Shown here one piece after another: positions 1-9,758 of a stretch of DNA of 33,282 nt. The notes under the pieces are model-generated. The model ran no database searches and was not told the DNA's origin. It saw only the letters and a list, made by a program, of their open reading frames with translations. The stretch spans positions 1 to 33,282 of the forward strand of contig NZ_QMHP01000008.1 of the NCBI RefSeq assembly GCF_003313335.1, written 5' to 3'. This DNA comes from Pedobacter zeaxanthinifaciens (lineage in GTDB: Bacteria; Bacteroidota; Bacteroidia; Sphingobacteriales; Sphingobacteriaceae). Position 1 is the first letter of the stretch; each line of letters begins with the position of its first letter. A program made the position numbers and the translations under genes.

Positions 1-10
1 CAATCTCTTT

Positions 11-43
11 AAAACAAAAAAGTCGGAAGAAAAATCTTCCGAC
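11..43 (-). terminator. Rho-independent terminator of pruA
   Basis: A perfect 9-bp stem (22-30 pairs with 35-43) encloses a 4-nt loop. Read on the minus strand it is followed by a T-rich run (complement of 11-21). It lies about 44 nt past the pruA stop codon, where an intrinsic terminator would be expected. Confidence 0.85.
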
Positions 44-86
44 CATGACTGCCTTATGGGGCGTCTTCCTTTACTTGGCTATTTAA

Positions 87-1721
87 TTAATCGTTTGCCA
101 AAAATGGATAAGTATAATCTTTTGGTGGATCAAAAGTTTCTTTAATGGTGCGTGGAGATACCCAGCGTAACAAGTTAATCATTGATCCCGCTTTGTCGTT
201 AGTACCGCTTCCTCTAGCACCGCCAAAAGGTTGTTGACCAACTACAGCTCCAGTACATTTATCATTGATATAAAAGTTACCGGCCGCATTGCGAAGTGCA
301 TGTGTAGCTTTTTCAATTGCATATCTATCTTGTGCAATCACAGCGCCTGTTAATGCATAAATGGAAGTGCTGTCGATTAATTCTAATGTTGCATCAAAAT
401 CAGCATCTTCGTAAACATAAACTGTTAGTACTGGTCCAAAAAGCTCCTCGCACATGGTGGTGTATTTAGGATCCTCAGCTACAATAACCGTTGGCTCAAT
501 GAAGTAACCAGTGCTTTTATCATAGTTTCCGCCTGCAATAATTTCTACACCCTTATCGTTTTTGGCAGCATCGATATAGCTAGCAAGTTTATCGAAAGAC
601 TTTTCGTCAATCACAGCGTTAATAAAATTGCTGAAATCTTCGGTAGGCCCCATTTTCAAGGTCGCTAAATCTCTTAGAAGAAATTCTTTAATTGCAGGCC
701 ATTTGCTTTTTGCAATATAAACTCTTGATGCGGCTGAACATTTTTGTCCTTGGTATTCAAAAGCGCCACGTAAAATAGCTGTGCTGGAAACTTCAGCATC
801 TGCTGAACCGTGGATAAGGATGAAATCTTTACCGCCAGTTTCACCAACAATACGAGGATAGGTTTTGTACTTGTGGATATTATTCCCAATTGTTTTCCAG
901 ATGTCCTGAAAAACTCCAGTTGAGCCAGTAAAGTGGATGCCTGCAAAATCAGGATGTGCAAATATAACGTCGCCTGCATCAGGTCCAGAGGCATAAACCA
1001 AGTTGATTACACCTGCAGGTAAACCTGCTTCGCGGAAAACTTCCATAATCACATTGGCTGCATAAATTTGCGTGTTGGCAGGTTTCCAAACCACCACATT
1101 GCCCATCATAGCTACACACGAAGGCAAGTTTCCAGCTATTGCAGTAAAATTGAAAGGTGTTAATGCAAAAACAAAACCTTCTAGTGGTCGTTGCTCAACC
1201 CTGTTCCAGCTTCCCTTAGGTGATACCGGAGGTTGTTGCTTATAAATGTCCGACATGTAGCTTACGTTAAAACGTAAAAAGTCGATGAGTTCGCAAGCAG
1301 AGTCAATTTCAGCCTGAAATGCATTTTTGCTTTGGCCAAGCATTGTTGCTGCGTTAATTTTATATCGGTAAGGTCCAGCAAGTAAATCTGCCGCTTTAAG
1401 AAAAATGGCAGCTCTTTGCTCCCAGGCCAAATTTTCCCAGTTAGCTTTGGCAGCTAATGCCGCATCAATAGCTTGTTGGATATGTGCTTTAGTTCCTTTG
1501 CTGTAGGTGGCTAAAAGGTGTTTATGGTCATGTGGAGGCGTAATTTTACCTTTTTCTTCGGTAAATACTTCTTTGTCGCCAATATACATTGGGATATCAA
1601 TTACTTTAGACCTCCATTCGGCAAGCGCCGATTTTAATAGTTTTCGTTCGTTGCTTCCAGGTGCATAACCCAAAATGGGCTCGTTAACTGGGCTTGGAAC
1701 ATTAAAAAATCCTTTAAGCAT
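87..1721 (-). CDS. pruA: L-glutamate gamma-semialdehyde dehydrogenase (1-pyrroline-5-carboxylate dehydrogenase)
   Basis: NAD-dependent aldehyde dehydrogenase that oxidises glutamate semialdehyde/P5C to glutamate, the second step of proline catabolism, in the cytosol. With the chosen start the protein has 544 residues, the usual length of the stand-alone enzyme. Visible motifs are TPFNFTAIAGN, the cofactor-region FTGST, VGETGGKD with the catalytic Glu near residue 294, and GQKCSAASR with the catalytic Cys near 328. The frame is open up to 1772, but I place the start at the ATG at 1721 (MLKGFFNVPSPVNEP). The longer version would begin inside the predicted promoter and add residues not typical of the family. 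No proline dehydrogenase gene is adjacent. The gene appears monocistronic, with its own promoter and a strong terminator. Confidence 0.95.
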   Translation of the reverse strand: MLKGFFNVPSPVNEPILGYAPGSNERKLLKSALAEWRSKVIDIPMYIGDKEVFTEEKGKITPPHDHKHLLATYSKGTKAHIQQAIDAALAAKANWENLAWEQRAAIFLKAADLLAGPYRYKINAATMLGQSKNAFQAEIDSACELIDFLRFNVSYMSDIYKQQPPVSPKGSWNRVEQRPLEGFVFALTPFNFTAIAGNLPSCVAMMGNVVVWKPANTQIYAANVIMEVFREAGLPAGVINLVYASGPDAGDVIFAHPDFAGIHFTGSTGVFQDIWKTIGNNIHKYKTYPRIVGETGGKDFILIHGSADAEVSSTAILRGAFEYQGQKCSAASRVYIAKSKWPAIKEFLLRDLATLKMGPTEDFSNFINAVIDEKSFDKLASYIDAAKNDKGVEIIAGGNYDKSTGYFIEPTVIVAEDPKYTTMCEELFGPVLTVYVYEDADFDATLELIDSTSIYALTGAVIAQDRYAIEKATHALRNAAGNFYINDKCTGAVVGQQPFGGARGSGTNDKAGSMINLLRWVSPRTIKETFDPPKDYTYPFLAND

Positions 1722-1740
1722 AATAAGTATAAGTTTGGCG

Positions 1741-1772
1741 CAAATATAGGGCTTTAATTTTGCATAGTGCAA
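1741..1772 (-). promoter_or_regulatory. Predicted pruA promoter
   Basis: On the minus strand TATATTTG (1741-1748) matches the Bacteroidota -7 consensus TAnnTTTG exactly. A TTG (1770-1772) lies 21 nt upstream as a -33 candidate. Transcription would start near 1735, about 14 nt before the ATG at 1721. This supports the shorter start of pruA. Confidence 0.6.
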
Positions 1773-2085
1773 CCGTTAGTTTTTCAAATACCGAGCTGAA
1801 TTTGAATCACATATACCAAGATCCCGGTATTTTATTTAAGTAATGATAACTGTAATTTGCGCTATCCTCAACTGCTAGATAACATGCAGATTAATAGAGG
1901 GGTTTCGCAAACTAAAAGGCCGCTTTCATCAATTTTATAAAAAAAATAAAACAGTTCTGAAAGATATTTGTTCGACCTACTTAAGACGACGACGCATATA
2001 AACGTAAAAAATATAAATTTATTATAAATGTTGTTTATATTTATACTCCTTTTAGGAATAAAGTTCTTTTAAAATCAAATCAATT
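1773..2085. other. Intergenic region upstream of the beta-helix protein
   Basis: This is 313 bp without a convincing gene. The only structure I see is a 9-bp inverted repeat (AAATATAAA at 2009-2017 and TTTATATTT at 2034-2042) in the probable 5' leader of the downstream gene. It is AT-rich and could arise by chance. I found no exact TAnnTTTG box for the plus-strand gene. Confidence 0.4.
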
Positions 2086-5000
2086 ATGAGAAAAACTCTA
2101 CTCAAAGCACTGCCTATGCTGTTTGTAGGATTGTTGTTCGCACTCCAATCCGTAAATGCGCAAACCTATTTCGTCGACGTCGCGGCAGGCAACGATGCAA
2201 ACAACGGTTTATCGCAAGCCAACGCTTTCAAAACTATACAAGCAGCTATTAACACAGCTGCAGGAACTAACATTACCATTAACATTGCTGCAGGAAATTA
2301 TCCTGAAAATGTAACCATCAACAGAAGTGATATTACATTAATGGGTGCCGGCTCTGGTGCAAACGGAAATGCTGCTCCAACGGCGCCTAACGCCGCTACA
2401 CAAACCATTATTACCGGCGGTGGAACGGGCCGCGGGATTCAGTTATCGGGGACTAGAACAAATGTTACCGTTAGGGATTTGGCCATTGTAGGCTACAGTG
2501 CCGAAGGTTTTTTTGCTCCCGCTAATTCAAACAACCTATCGCTAATTAACTTACAGATTAATGCCAACTGTACGGTGGATGGGCGAGGTGGGGTGTTTAT
2601 TTCAGGCGGTATCAACAATGTTACAATACAAGGTTGTGCTGTGCAAAATAACGGTCCTGGAGCTACGGCTCGTGGAATTGCCATTTGGGACAATCTTAAG
2701 TCAAATGTATCAATCACAAACAACTATGTAATATTTACTAGCTGCTGTGGTATTGATTTGAATGACGGTACTTCAGCAGGTGTTAACATTTCAAACAACA
2801 CTTTAATTGCGGGTTCAACTTTAAGTGATAGCGCTATCGGCGTTTTAGGCATGATGGCTGGAAGTGGCGCTAACATCATTGCTAACAACAACATTACTGT
2901 AGCAAAAAGGTATGGTATCGAAATTAAAAATCCGGCGGGATCAGGTGTTGACGATGAATTAGCTGACGGAGCTATTATTGTGAAAAATAATACGATTACG
3001 CGTGCTGATGCAGGTGCTGCTATAATTGGTGCAGAATTCAGGGATATTGCTGGTATTGCTGTTTTTAGAAGGTCTTTCACCTCTGGTAACCCATCAGGAT
3101 ATATTGATGTGCCAAGTGGTGTAGTAATTAAAGACAATACCATCTCGGGCTTTCAGCAACCTAACGCCATAGGCGAGGGTTATGGAATTGTGGTTGAAGG
3201 TGTGAGAATGACAGTGAAAAATAATACAGTTAGTAACTGTGATATCGGTATTCAACGTCAAGCTGGAAATGCATCTAACTATGTGAAAAATAATGTTGGC
3301 GATGCAGATCAGGCTGCTTCGGGAAGTACTTATTTCAATAGAGGTAACGCTCCTTTTTCAGCCAGCATTTTGCTAAGTGGGAATAACCTAGCTACTGGCA
3401 ACAGTGTGCAAACCCGTGATGAGTTTGCTAGTGGCACTTATTTAGGTGATAACCAATTTGTTTTTAACGCTACCAAGAAAAACAACTACGCAACCATTAA
3501 TTTAGCTGTTGAATATGCAGCTGCAGGCAATACTTTAGAGCTTTCTCAAAATACATTTGATGAGTTGGTGGTGGTTGATAAATCATTAACTATAGATGGT
3601 ATCGACAAGAGCAATAGAACGGTGAAATATACTGGCGCTGCTATCAGCTCAGGCGTTATCACACCGGCTATTTTTAAAGTTTCGGCTCCTAACGTTACGA
3701 TCAAAAACGTAACTATGGAGGTTGACTTGGCCAAAATTTGGTCGGCAGTGATTAGCAATGGTGATGTAGCTGGCTTAAGCATTGTTAACAATAACATCAA
3801 CGCTGTAAGATCGGCAACGAGTAATGCAGCAGCATATACTGATCGCAACGCGGTGGGTATTAACATCTCTGGGAGAGCTATTCCTGGAGTAACCAATGCT
3901 TCAAATCCTTCGGGTTTAATTACCTTCCAAGGAAATACAGTTAATTACACTAATGATCCAACACCTGCAAACGTAGCTGCATTTAGGGCGGCAGTAGCAG
4001 TTGATAACTATAATGTGTTGGTTGAAAACAATACTACTATTGCAGTTAATCATGATGTAACTAACCGTTTTCAAACTACGCCAGGACAAAGTATTTTAAG
4101 AAATAATATTTTTAACGGTGGTGGTATCGAATTTTCTGAACCTAATGCACCTTATGGTGGTACATTAGTTGAGAATAATGATTTTAACTATTTGCTAGGT
4201 GGTTTCCCAACCTTTGCTTTGGTTAGATTTAAAAACAACAACGCTAATAAGCCAGTGTCGTTTACTAACAATCAGGTTAGGAATCACTATTGGTTGATGA
4301 GTTTGGAAAACTTCCAAAATATTGATGTTGAAGGAAATACATTTACGCCGGTTAAAAATGCAAGCGATTATTTCCAAATTATCTCTGTAAATACAAAAAC
4401 GATTTCTTCATCGGCCAATACAAAGCTTCCAATTTCTGCCAACATTGTAGGTAATACTTTCAATGGTGTAGCAGGTTCGGTAGGTTCAAGAGCAATTGCT
4501 TTTTATAACCATGATAATGCCAGTCCACAATTTGGAACTTTCACCGTTGGTGCGGTTGGAAAATTGAATGTGTTTAACAATAATATCGGTACATATCTTT
4601 ATTTGGATAACAATAATTTAAACGCTACTAAGGATGGTGGTAATGTTGGTTTAGCTGGATATCCAGAATATGGAGGCAATATTTCATCAACCACTACTGG
4701 TTATTGGTCAACTGATATCCGTGCTGATCAAAACAGCTTTTATGTTGACGGCCAGTTAAGAACAGTAGCTTCGTTAACACAAGCGCAAAGAACATTGTTA
4801 GATGCTTTGATTTTCGATAAGGGCGATGATAACAATGTAGGTAAAGTAACCTATTACTTCCCTATTAGAAACGTTACCACTACGGAGAATTTTGCAACTA
4901 TTCAAGATGCAATTAACGATTCAGACACTCAAAATGGACACGTTATTAACGTAGAGAGCGGAACTTATACATTAACCGATGCAGTAACAATCAACAAAAG

Positions 5001-7593
5001 TGTTACGCTTAGAGGTAATGGAGGCGCTCCTGCTACAAAACCTGTAATTAACGGTGTGGGTAATGCAACAAATAAAACTTTATTTGAAGTAGATGCTGCT
5101 AACGTTAAAGTACAAAACTTTGAATTCCAAATAGCTCAAACTGGCAACGCAATGATTGGCGTTGGAACTACGTCGACTGATAATTTCAACAATTTGGAAG
5201 TATCGGACAACGTTTTCAAAGGTATGAAAACCTTTACTACTGGATTGGCTTTTGATAGCTACGCATTGAAGTTAGGTAGATTATCTAGTGGTCCGGCTTT
5301 GCCTAAAAACCAAGTTAGTGTAGTGCGTAATGCGGTAACTTATAGTACCTTAACTCCTGACTTGTTCGGAAGGGCGTTTTATGCTTACAACGTTTATGGT
5401 AAAATTGGTGGTTCGGCATTAGATGCAAATACTGCTGGTGCATTTTATGTACTACAAGCTGGCCAAATTGGTTCAGGTGCTTCTGGTTTAGAATTCTCAT
5501 ACAATAACGTAACAGGTGGTATGGTATCAGTAATTGGTGCTGATGCTGGTGCGCATAAAATTGCCAACAACACCATCGGTTCTCAAATTGTTCAAATGTC
5601 GCAAGCTAACTCGTTGGCTACGTATTTAGAAGTACGTGGAACTAGAAATGTAGCTGCTACTATTGAGGTAAGTGGAAATACGATCCAAAACTACTCGAAC
5701 ATTGGTGCTTTTATCCAAAGATCAGACAATGTGACTTTATCTGGCAATACTTTCACGCCATTTCAAGATGCGTCTAACACTAATTTCGCTTCAATTGTAT
5801 TCTCAAGTAAAGAAGGTACAAGTGGAGCTCAATCTGCAGTAGAATCTAAAAACTTAACCATTACTGCCAATACGTTTAATGGTAGTGGGGTGAATGGTGG
5901 TACCGGAGTTTTGTTCTTAAACCACAACGCTGCGGCATTAATTAAGCCTTTAACTAATGCTAAAATTGGCGGTTCGGATGCAGATAAAAATACATTTAAT
6001 GCAAGCTTAGATAAATACATTTCATTAGATGCTACCGTATCTGGTACTAGTGCTGCTTTAACGGCGCTTTATGGGGCACAAAATGTAACTAATACAACTA
6101 ATATTTTACCTTTCGATGCCGATATCGATGCGTCATACAATGTGTTTGGTGCGGTTAATACAGGAACATCAACAAATTTTGATGACCTAGTAGCGGTTAA
6201 AGCTAAAATTTTGGACGGTGTTGATAACGGCTTAACTGGCTATGTAAATATTCAGCCTCAAAAAGCATTTATTGGTTTAACCACCAATAAGGCTAATGCG
6301 TTGAGTAAAGTGCCTGATAACTTCAATATCGTGTTACAGAATGATGATGCAGTTTATTTCAACATGGGCAACAGTACCATTACTAAGGCGTTCACTTTCA
6401 GTATCGATAACAATACTACCGATGAAATTATGTTCGGTGATTTAACTTTAAATGCGCTTGCTAAAGAAGTAACTTTCTCAAACAAGGTAAAAGTTAATGA
6501 AAACTTTACTGTAACCGAAGGTAAATTAACCGCTAACCAAGGTCTTACTTTAGATGGAGCTAAAACAATTTCTTTCAACTTAACTAAGCCTGCTAACTAC
6601 GTTAATGGTAAAGTAACCTTGTTAAATGCTAGTACTTCAGGTGCTACTAACATGATTATTGGTAATGCTTCGGCTTCGGCTTTAGTTGGTATTGCCGAGT
6701 TAACTTCTACATCAGCTTTTGATTTCCAATATTTCCCATCAAGCTATAGCAACACCACAAGTTTTAACAATGCGGTGTTGGGTTATATTAGTAACAAAGA
6801 GTATTGGGCAATTAACAGAATTTCTGGAACTGGTAGTGCTAAGGTAAACTTGGGTACTTATGATTTCGCAACTTCTGGGTTCAGTAGCTTTGCCTTAGCT
6901 GATGCAAAAGTAGCTAGGTTTGATACAGGTTCAACTTCATGGGTTGATGCAGGAAACACTTCAAACAATGTAAGCGCTAACGTTGGTACAATGCTTTCGG
7001 GCGCTAATGCTAATTTCGGTGTGTTTACGTTTGCAAAAACTGCCTTAAATGTTCTTCCAGTAAAACTAATTGCATTTAAAGCACAGGCTACTAATGGCGG
7101 TGCTTTGGTGAAATGGACAACCGCGGAAGAAAAAGATGTGGCAAAATTTGAAATAGAGAAAAGCTTTAACGGTAAAGATTTCTTTGTGATCCACACCCGT
7201 TCAGGCCAAAACAATTTTGCTGCGGTAGTTAACTACGAGTTTCTAGATAAAAGCTTTTCGCAGTCGGCTTACTATCGTTTAGCACAAACTGATCATAATG
7301 GCGATAGAAAAGTTTTTGATCAGTACACTGAATTTGTTAAAGGTTTAGCAAACTTATCGGTAGTGGCTTATCCAAATCCTGTAACTAACAAATTATTTGT
7401 AAATGTTGGTTCGGATAATAAAGAAACCGTTAAGGTAATGCTTACTGATTTAACAGGTAAAACGCTAAAAACCAAAACTGCCGATAACTCACAGCCGATT
7501 GAGCTTGATGTTGCTGGGGTAGCTGCTGGATCATATATCCTTCAAGTGGTTAAAGACAGCGGAAACGTATCTAAGAAAATCGTTAAACTGTAA
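2086..7593 (+). CDS. Secreted right-handed beta-helix protein with T9SS type A sorting domain
   Basis: Predicted 1835-residue exported protein. Residues 1-25 form a signal peptide ending at NAQ. Most of the rest is Asn/Thr/Gly-rich with recurring NNTI-type rungs, typical of parallel beta-helix (PbH1/NosD-like) repeats. Three segments restart the fold with an (A/T)xxTIxxAI-type opening: near residues 48 (KTIQAAIN), 468 (ATINLAV) and 934 (ATIQDAIN). This suggests three modules of about 420-465 residues. Residues about 1660-1740 (beginning LPVKLIAFKA) form an Ig/fibronectin-like linker common before T9SS tails. The last ~80 residues (YPNPVTNKLFV to KKIVKL) are a type A sorting domain, so the protein should cross the outer membrane by T9SS. 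The substrate is unknown; no polysaccharide lyase active site is recognised. It is followed by its own terminator. Confidence 0.88.
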   Translation: MRKTLLKALPMLFVGLLFALQSVNAQTYFVDVAAGNDANNGLSQANAFKTIQAAINTAAGTNITINIAAGNYPENVTINRSDITLMGAGSGANGNAAPTAPNAATQTIITGGGTGRGIQLSGTRTNVTVRDLAIVGYSAEGFFAPANSNNLSLINLQINANCTVDGRGGVFISGGINNVTIQGCAVQNNGPGATARGIAIWDNLKSNVSITNNYVIFTSCCGIDLNDGTSAGVNISNNTLIAGSTLSDSAIGVLGMMAGSGANIIANNNITVAKRYGIEIKNPAGSGVDDELADGAIIVKNNTITRADAGAAIIGAEFRDIAGIAVFRRSFTSGNPSGYIDVPSGVVIKDNTISGFQQPNAIGEGYGIVVEGVRMTVKNNTVSNCDIGIQRQAGNASNYVKNNVGDADQAASGSTYFNRGNAPFSASILLSGNNLATGNSVQTRDEFASGTYLGDNQFVFNATKKNNYATINLAVEYAAAGNTLELSQNTFDELVVVDKSLTIDGIDKSNRTVKYTGAAISSGVITPAIFKVSAPNVTIKNVTMEVDLAKIWSAVISNGDVAGLSIVNNNINAVRSATSNAAAYTDRNAVGINISGRAIPGVTNASNPSGLITFQGNTVNYTNDPTPANVAAFRAAVAVDNYNVLVENNTTIAVNHDVTNRFQTTPGQSILRNNIFNGGGIEFSEPNAPYGGTLVENNDFNYLLGGFPTFALVRFKNNNANKPVSFTNNQVRNHYWLMSLENFQNIDVEGNTFTPVKNASDYFQIISVNTKTISSSANTKLPISANIVGNTFNGVAGSVGSRAIAFYNHDNASPQFGTFTVGAVGKLNVFNNNIGTYLYLDNNNLNATKDGGNVGLAGYPEYGGNISSTTTGYWSTDIRADQNSFYVDGQLRTVASLTQAQRTLLDALIFDKGDDNNVGKVTYYFPIRNVTTTENFATIQDAINDSDTQNGHVINVESGTYTLTDAVTINKSVTLRGNGGAPATKPVINGVGNATNKTLFEVDAANVKVQNFEFQIAQTGNAMIGVGTTSTDNFNNLEVSDNVFKGMKTFTTGLAFDSYALKLGRLSSGPALPKNQVSVVRNAVTYSTLTPDLFGRAFYAYNVYGKIGGSALDANTAGAFYVLQAGQIGSGASGLEFSYNNVTGGMVSVIGADAGAHKIANNTIGSQIVQMSQANSLATYLEVRGTRNVAATIEVSGNTIQNYSNIGAFIQRSDNVTLSGNTFTPFQDASNTNFASIVFSSKEGTSGAQSAVESKNLTITANTFNGSGVNGGTGVLFLNHNAAALIKPLTNAKIGGSDADKNTFNASLDKYISLDATVSGTSAALTALYGAQNVTNTTNILPFDADIDASYNVFGAVNTGTSTNFDDLVAVKAKILDGVDNGLTGYVNIQPQKAFIGLTTNKANALSKVPDNFNIVLQNDDAVYFNMGNSTITKAFTFSIDNNTTDEIMFGDLTLNALAKEVTFSNKVKVNENFTVTEGKLTANQGLTLDGAKTISFNLTKPANYVNGKVTLLNASTSGATNMIIGNASASALVGIAELTSTSAFDFQYFPSSYSNTTSFNNAVLGYISNKEYWAINRISGTGSAKVNLGTYDFATSGFSSFALADAKVARFDTGSTSWVDAGNTSNNVSANVGTMLSGANANFGVFTFAKTALNVLPVKLIAFKAQATNGGALVKWTTAEEKDVAKFEIEKSFNGKDFFVIHTRSGQNNFAAVVNYEFLDKSFSQSAYYRLAQTDHNGDRKVFDQYTEFVKGLANLSVVAYPNPVTNKLFVNVGSDNKETVKVMLTDLTGKTLKTKTADNSQPIELDVAGVAAGSYILQVVKDSGNVSKKIVKL

Positions 7594-7615
7594 CAATTTT
7601 TACAATTATAAACAG

Positions 7616-7647
7616 GAGGGGAAGCGAAAGTTTTCCCTCTTTTTTTT
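7616..7647 (+). terminator. Rho-independent terminator after the beta-helix gene
   Basis: An 8-bp stem (7616-7623 with 7632-7639, one G-T pair) has an 8-nt loop and is followed by eight T residues. It separates the large secreted-protein gene from the efflux operon. Confidence 0.85.
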
Positions 7648-7673
7648 GTCAAAAATTTTATTTTTTTAAAAAT

Positions 7674-7696
7674 ATTAACACTGTTAATTATATTTG
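7674..7696 (+). promoter_or_regulatory. Operator palindrome and -7 element of the tetR-efflux operon
   Basis: ATTAACACTGTTAAT (7674-7688) is a perfect 7+1+7 palindrome. Directly after it, TATATTTG (7689-7696) matches the Bacteroidota -7 box, and only 7 nt separate that box from the tetR ATG at 7704. A repressor bound here would block polymerase, as expected for TetR autoregulation. The spacing implies an almost leaderless mRNA. I see no good -33 element at the right distance. A 14/15 copy of the palindrome occurs at 8353-8367. Confidence 0.65.
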
Positions 7697-7703
7697 TTGC
7701 GTA

Positions 7704-8348
7704 ATGGAAGAAACGAAAGTTAAAAATAAACGCTTAGAACGAAAGGAAGAAACCCGTAGGCGCATCTTAGAAGTGGCCAAGGAACTGTTTTTGAAGCATG
7801 GTTATGATGAGGTTTCTATCAGGAAAATTGCCGATAAGCTGGCAATTAGTCCCACAACTATTTACCTCTACTATAAAGATAAGGGTGATGTGATTTATGC
7901 CTTACATCAGGAAGGTTTTAAATCGTTGGCTATGCAGTTTGATGTGCTTAGAAATGTGGATGAGCCATTTGAAAGACTAAAAGCCATGGGGCGCATTTAT
8001 ATCAAGTTTGCTTTGGATAATCCTGATTTTTATGAGCTTATGTTCATTATGAAAGAACCTATAGATTTTGTGAACAGAAGTTGTGCTAGTGAGTGGGAGG
8101 AAGGCGGAGCTGCTTTTGGAGCCTTAGTAAATACCGTTGCCGATTGTCAGAATAAAGGCTATTTCAGTAGTATTGAGCTCCATGCCATGGCGCTTTACAT
8201 ATGGTCTACGATACATGGCATTTGTAGTTTGAAGCTTCAGGGACATTTGGATCATGTAGTAAAAGAACACTTGCCGAACCAAGAAAACACATCTACGTTG
8301 GAATCGGCATTTAACACTTTAATATCTGTAATAAAAGGAATAAAATAA
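7704..8348 (+). CDS. TetR/AcrR-family transcriptional regulator
   Basis: A 214-residue DNA-binding repressor. The N-terminal region (about residues 15-62) is a TetR helix-turn-helix: TRRRILEVAKELFLKHGYDE, then VSIRKIADKLAISPTTIY and YYKDKGDV. The C-terminal two thirds should be the ligand and dimer domain. It is the first gene of the efflux operon and its stop codon overlaps the tolC ATG (TAATG), so it is co-transcribed with the genes it most likely controls. A palindromic operator candidate overlaps its own promoter. The inducer cannot be predicted. Confidence 0.92.
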   Translation: MEETKVKNKRLERKEETRRRILEVAKELFLKHGYDEVSIRKIADKLAISPTTIYLYYKDKGDVIYALHQEGFKSLAMQFDVLRNVDEPFERLKAMGRIYIKFALDNPDFYELMFIMKEPIDFVNRSCASEWEEGGAAFGALVNTVADCQNKGYFSSIELHAMALYIWSTIHGICSLKLQGHLDHVVKEHLPNQENTSTLESAFNTLISVIKGIK

Positions 8349-9727
8349 TGAAATTAACACCGTTAATATGTAAGCAATCGGTTTGTGCTTTATTGTTTGT
8401 GGTTGTGTTTGGTTTTTTTAAAGCAAATGCTCAAAATGCGCTTAATAACTATATCGATTTTGGTCTTAAAAATAACATCGTTCTACAACAAAAGAATATC
8501 TCTTTAGAAAAAGCACAGTATGCGCTAAAAAGAGCTAAAGGCTTGTTTTTGCCATCCGTTAATTTGCAGGCGGCATATCAAACAGCAGATGGAGGCCGTA
8601 ATATTCCGTTGCCGTTGGGCGATTTGATGAATCCTGTTTATCAAACCCTAAATCAAATTACTGGAACTAATCGGTTTCCGATGTTGGAAAATCAAACCAT
8701 CAACTTTTTACCTAAAAATTTCCACGATGCTAAATTGAGAACTACCGTACCAATCATCAATACGGATATCATCTACAGCAATAAAATAGCGAAGCAACAA
8801 ACCACGCTAAAAGAATTTGAGGTGCAAGTTTATAAGCGAGATTTGGTCAAAGAAATTAAAACGGCTTATTACAATTATTTGAGTGCTTTAGCTGCGGTAG
8901 ATATCTACCAATCTGGCGTGCAGCTGGCAAAAGAAGGACTGCGTGTAAACCAAAAGTTATTGGAAAACGGCAAAGGTTTACCTGCATATGTGTTAAGGTC
9001 GCAAAGCGAAGTTGAAAATGCAAATGCCACCCTGCTTGATGCTGAACAAAAAGTAAATAACGCCCGATTGTATTTCAATTTTTTGTTGAACAGAGATGCA
9101 AACGAAGCGGTTGAAGTTGAAAGTCAAGATCAAGCAAACTTAGCAAAGGTAGAAGGTTTACTAGCTGGTTTAAACGCCGTGGGCGAGAGAGAGGAGCTGA
9201 AGGCCTTGCAGCAGTTAGAGGGAATTAATAGGAATGTACAGAAAATGAACGGGCAGTTCGCGGTGCCAAAACTGGGAGCTTTTTTGGATGTAGGTACGCA
9301 ATCAGAAGGATTTAAATTTAATTCCAATACGCGTTACTACATGGTGGGTTTACAGTTGGAAGTGCCAATTTTTTCAGGTAATCGCAATAGCAACAAATTG
9401 AAGGAAAGTAGCCTGGATTTAAAAAATGCTGAACTCAATTCTAATTTGGTTGCTCAACAGCTCAATTTGGCTGCTAAAACTTCTCAAAATAGTTTGCGTT
9501 CGGCTTATCAAACCTATCAGTCGTCTTTAAAACAATTGGAAGCTGCCTCAACCTATTTAAGGCTAATTGATAGAGGTTATTTGGCTGGAGCCAACTCCTT
9601 TGTTGAAACGGTTGACGCCCGAAATCAATATACCTCGGCAAAAATTTTAGTAAACATCAATTTATACAAAACGCTAATCGCCCTCACTAATTTGGAACGT
9701 GAAACGGCATCTTTCCCAATTAACTAA
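8348..9727 (+). CDS. TolC-family outer membrane efflux protein
   Basis: A 459-residue outer-membrane channel protein for the RND pump encoded downstream. It has an N-terminal signal peptide (hydrophobic to about residue 28, ANAQ). The duplicated outer-membrane-factor architecture is visible as long alpha-helical, Gln/Ala/Leu-rich stretches, with NARLYFNFLLNRD in the first half and the closing segment GANSFVETVDARNQYTSAK in the second. The length is normal for the family. The ATG overlaps the tetR stop by one base. The first codons contain a near-copy of the tetR operator palindrome. Confidence 0.92.
   Translation: MKLTPLICKQSVCALLFVVVFGFFKANAQNALNNYIDFGLKNNIVLQQKNISLEKAQYALKRAKGLFLPSVNLQAAYQTADGGRNIPLPLGDLMNPVYQTLNQITGTNRFPMLENQTINFLPKNFHDAKLRTTVPIINTDIIYSNKIAKQQTTLKEFEVQVYKRDLVKEIKTAYYNYLSALAAVDIYQSGVQLAKEGLRVNQKLLENGKGLPAYVLRSQSEVENANATLLDAEQKVNNARLYFNFLLNRDANEAVEVESQDQANLAKVEGLLAGLNAVGEREELKALQQLEGINRNVQKMNGQFAVPKLGAFLDVGTQSEGFKFNSNTRYYMVGLQLEVPIFSGNRNSNKLKESSLDLKNAELNSNLVAQQLNLAAKTSQNSLRSAYQTYQSSLKQLEAASTYLRLIDRGYLAGANSFVETVDARNQYTSAKILVNINLYKTLIALTNLERETASFPIN
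8353..8367 (+). promoter_or_regulatory. Second operator-like palindrome inside the start of tolC
   Basis: ATTAACACCGTTAAT differs at one base from the perfect palindrome upstream of tetR (7674-7688). It lies in codons 2-7 of tolC. It could be an internal or auxiliary repressor site (roadblock or looping) that controls the structural genes separately from tetR. The evidence is sequence similarity and position only. Confidence 0.45.
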
Positions 9728-9758
9728 ATTATTACCATTTAAGATTAAACAACTCAAT

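Noticed and set aside
1722..1772. Longer N terminus of pruA starting at 1772
   Set aside because: The extra 17 codons would start within the -33/-7 promoter candidate and precede the normal family N terminus.
9699..9758. Longer start of the RND adaptor overlapping tolC
   Set aside because: It would put 20 polar residues before a clean lipoprotein signal; the ATG at 9759 places the lipobox Cys at residue 24.
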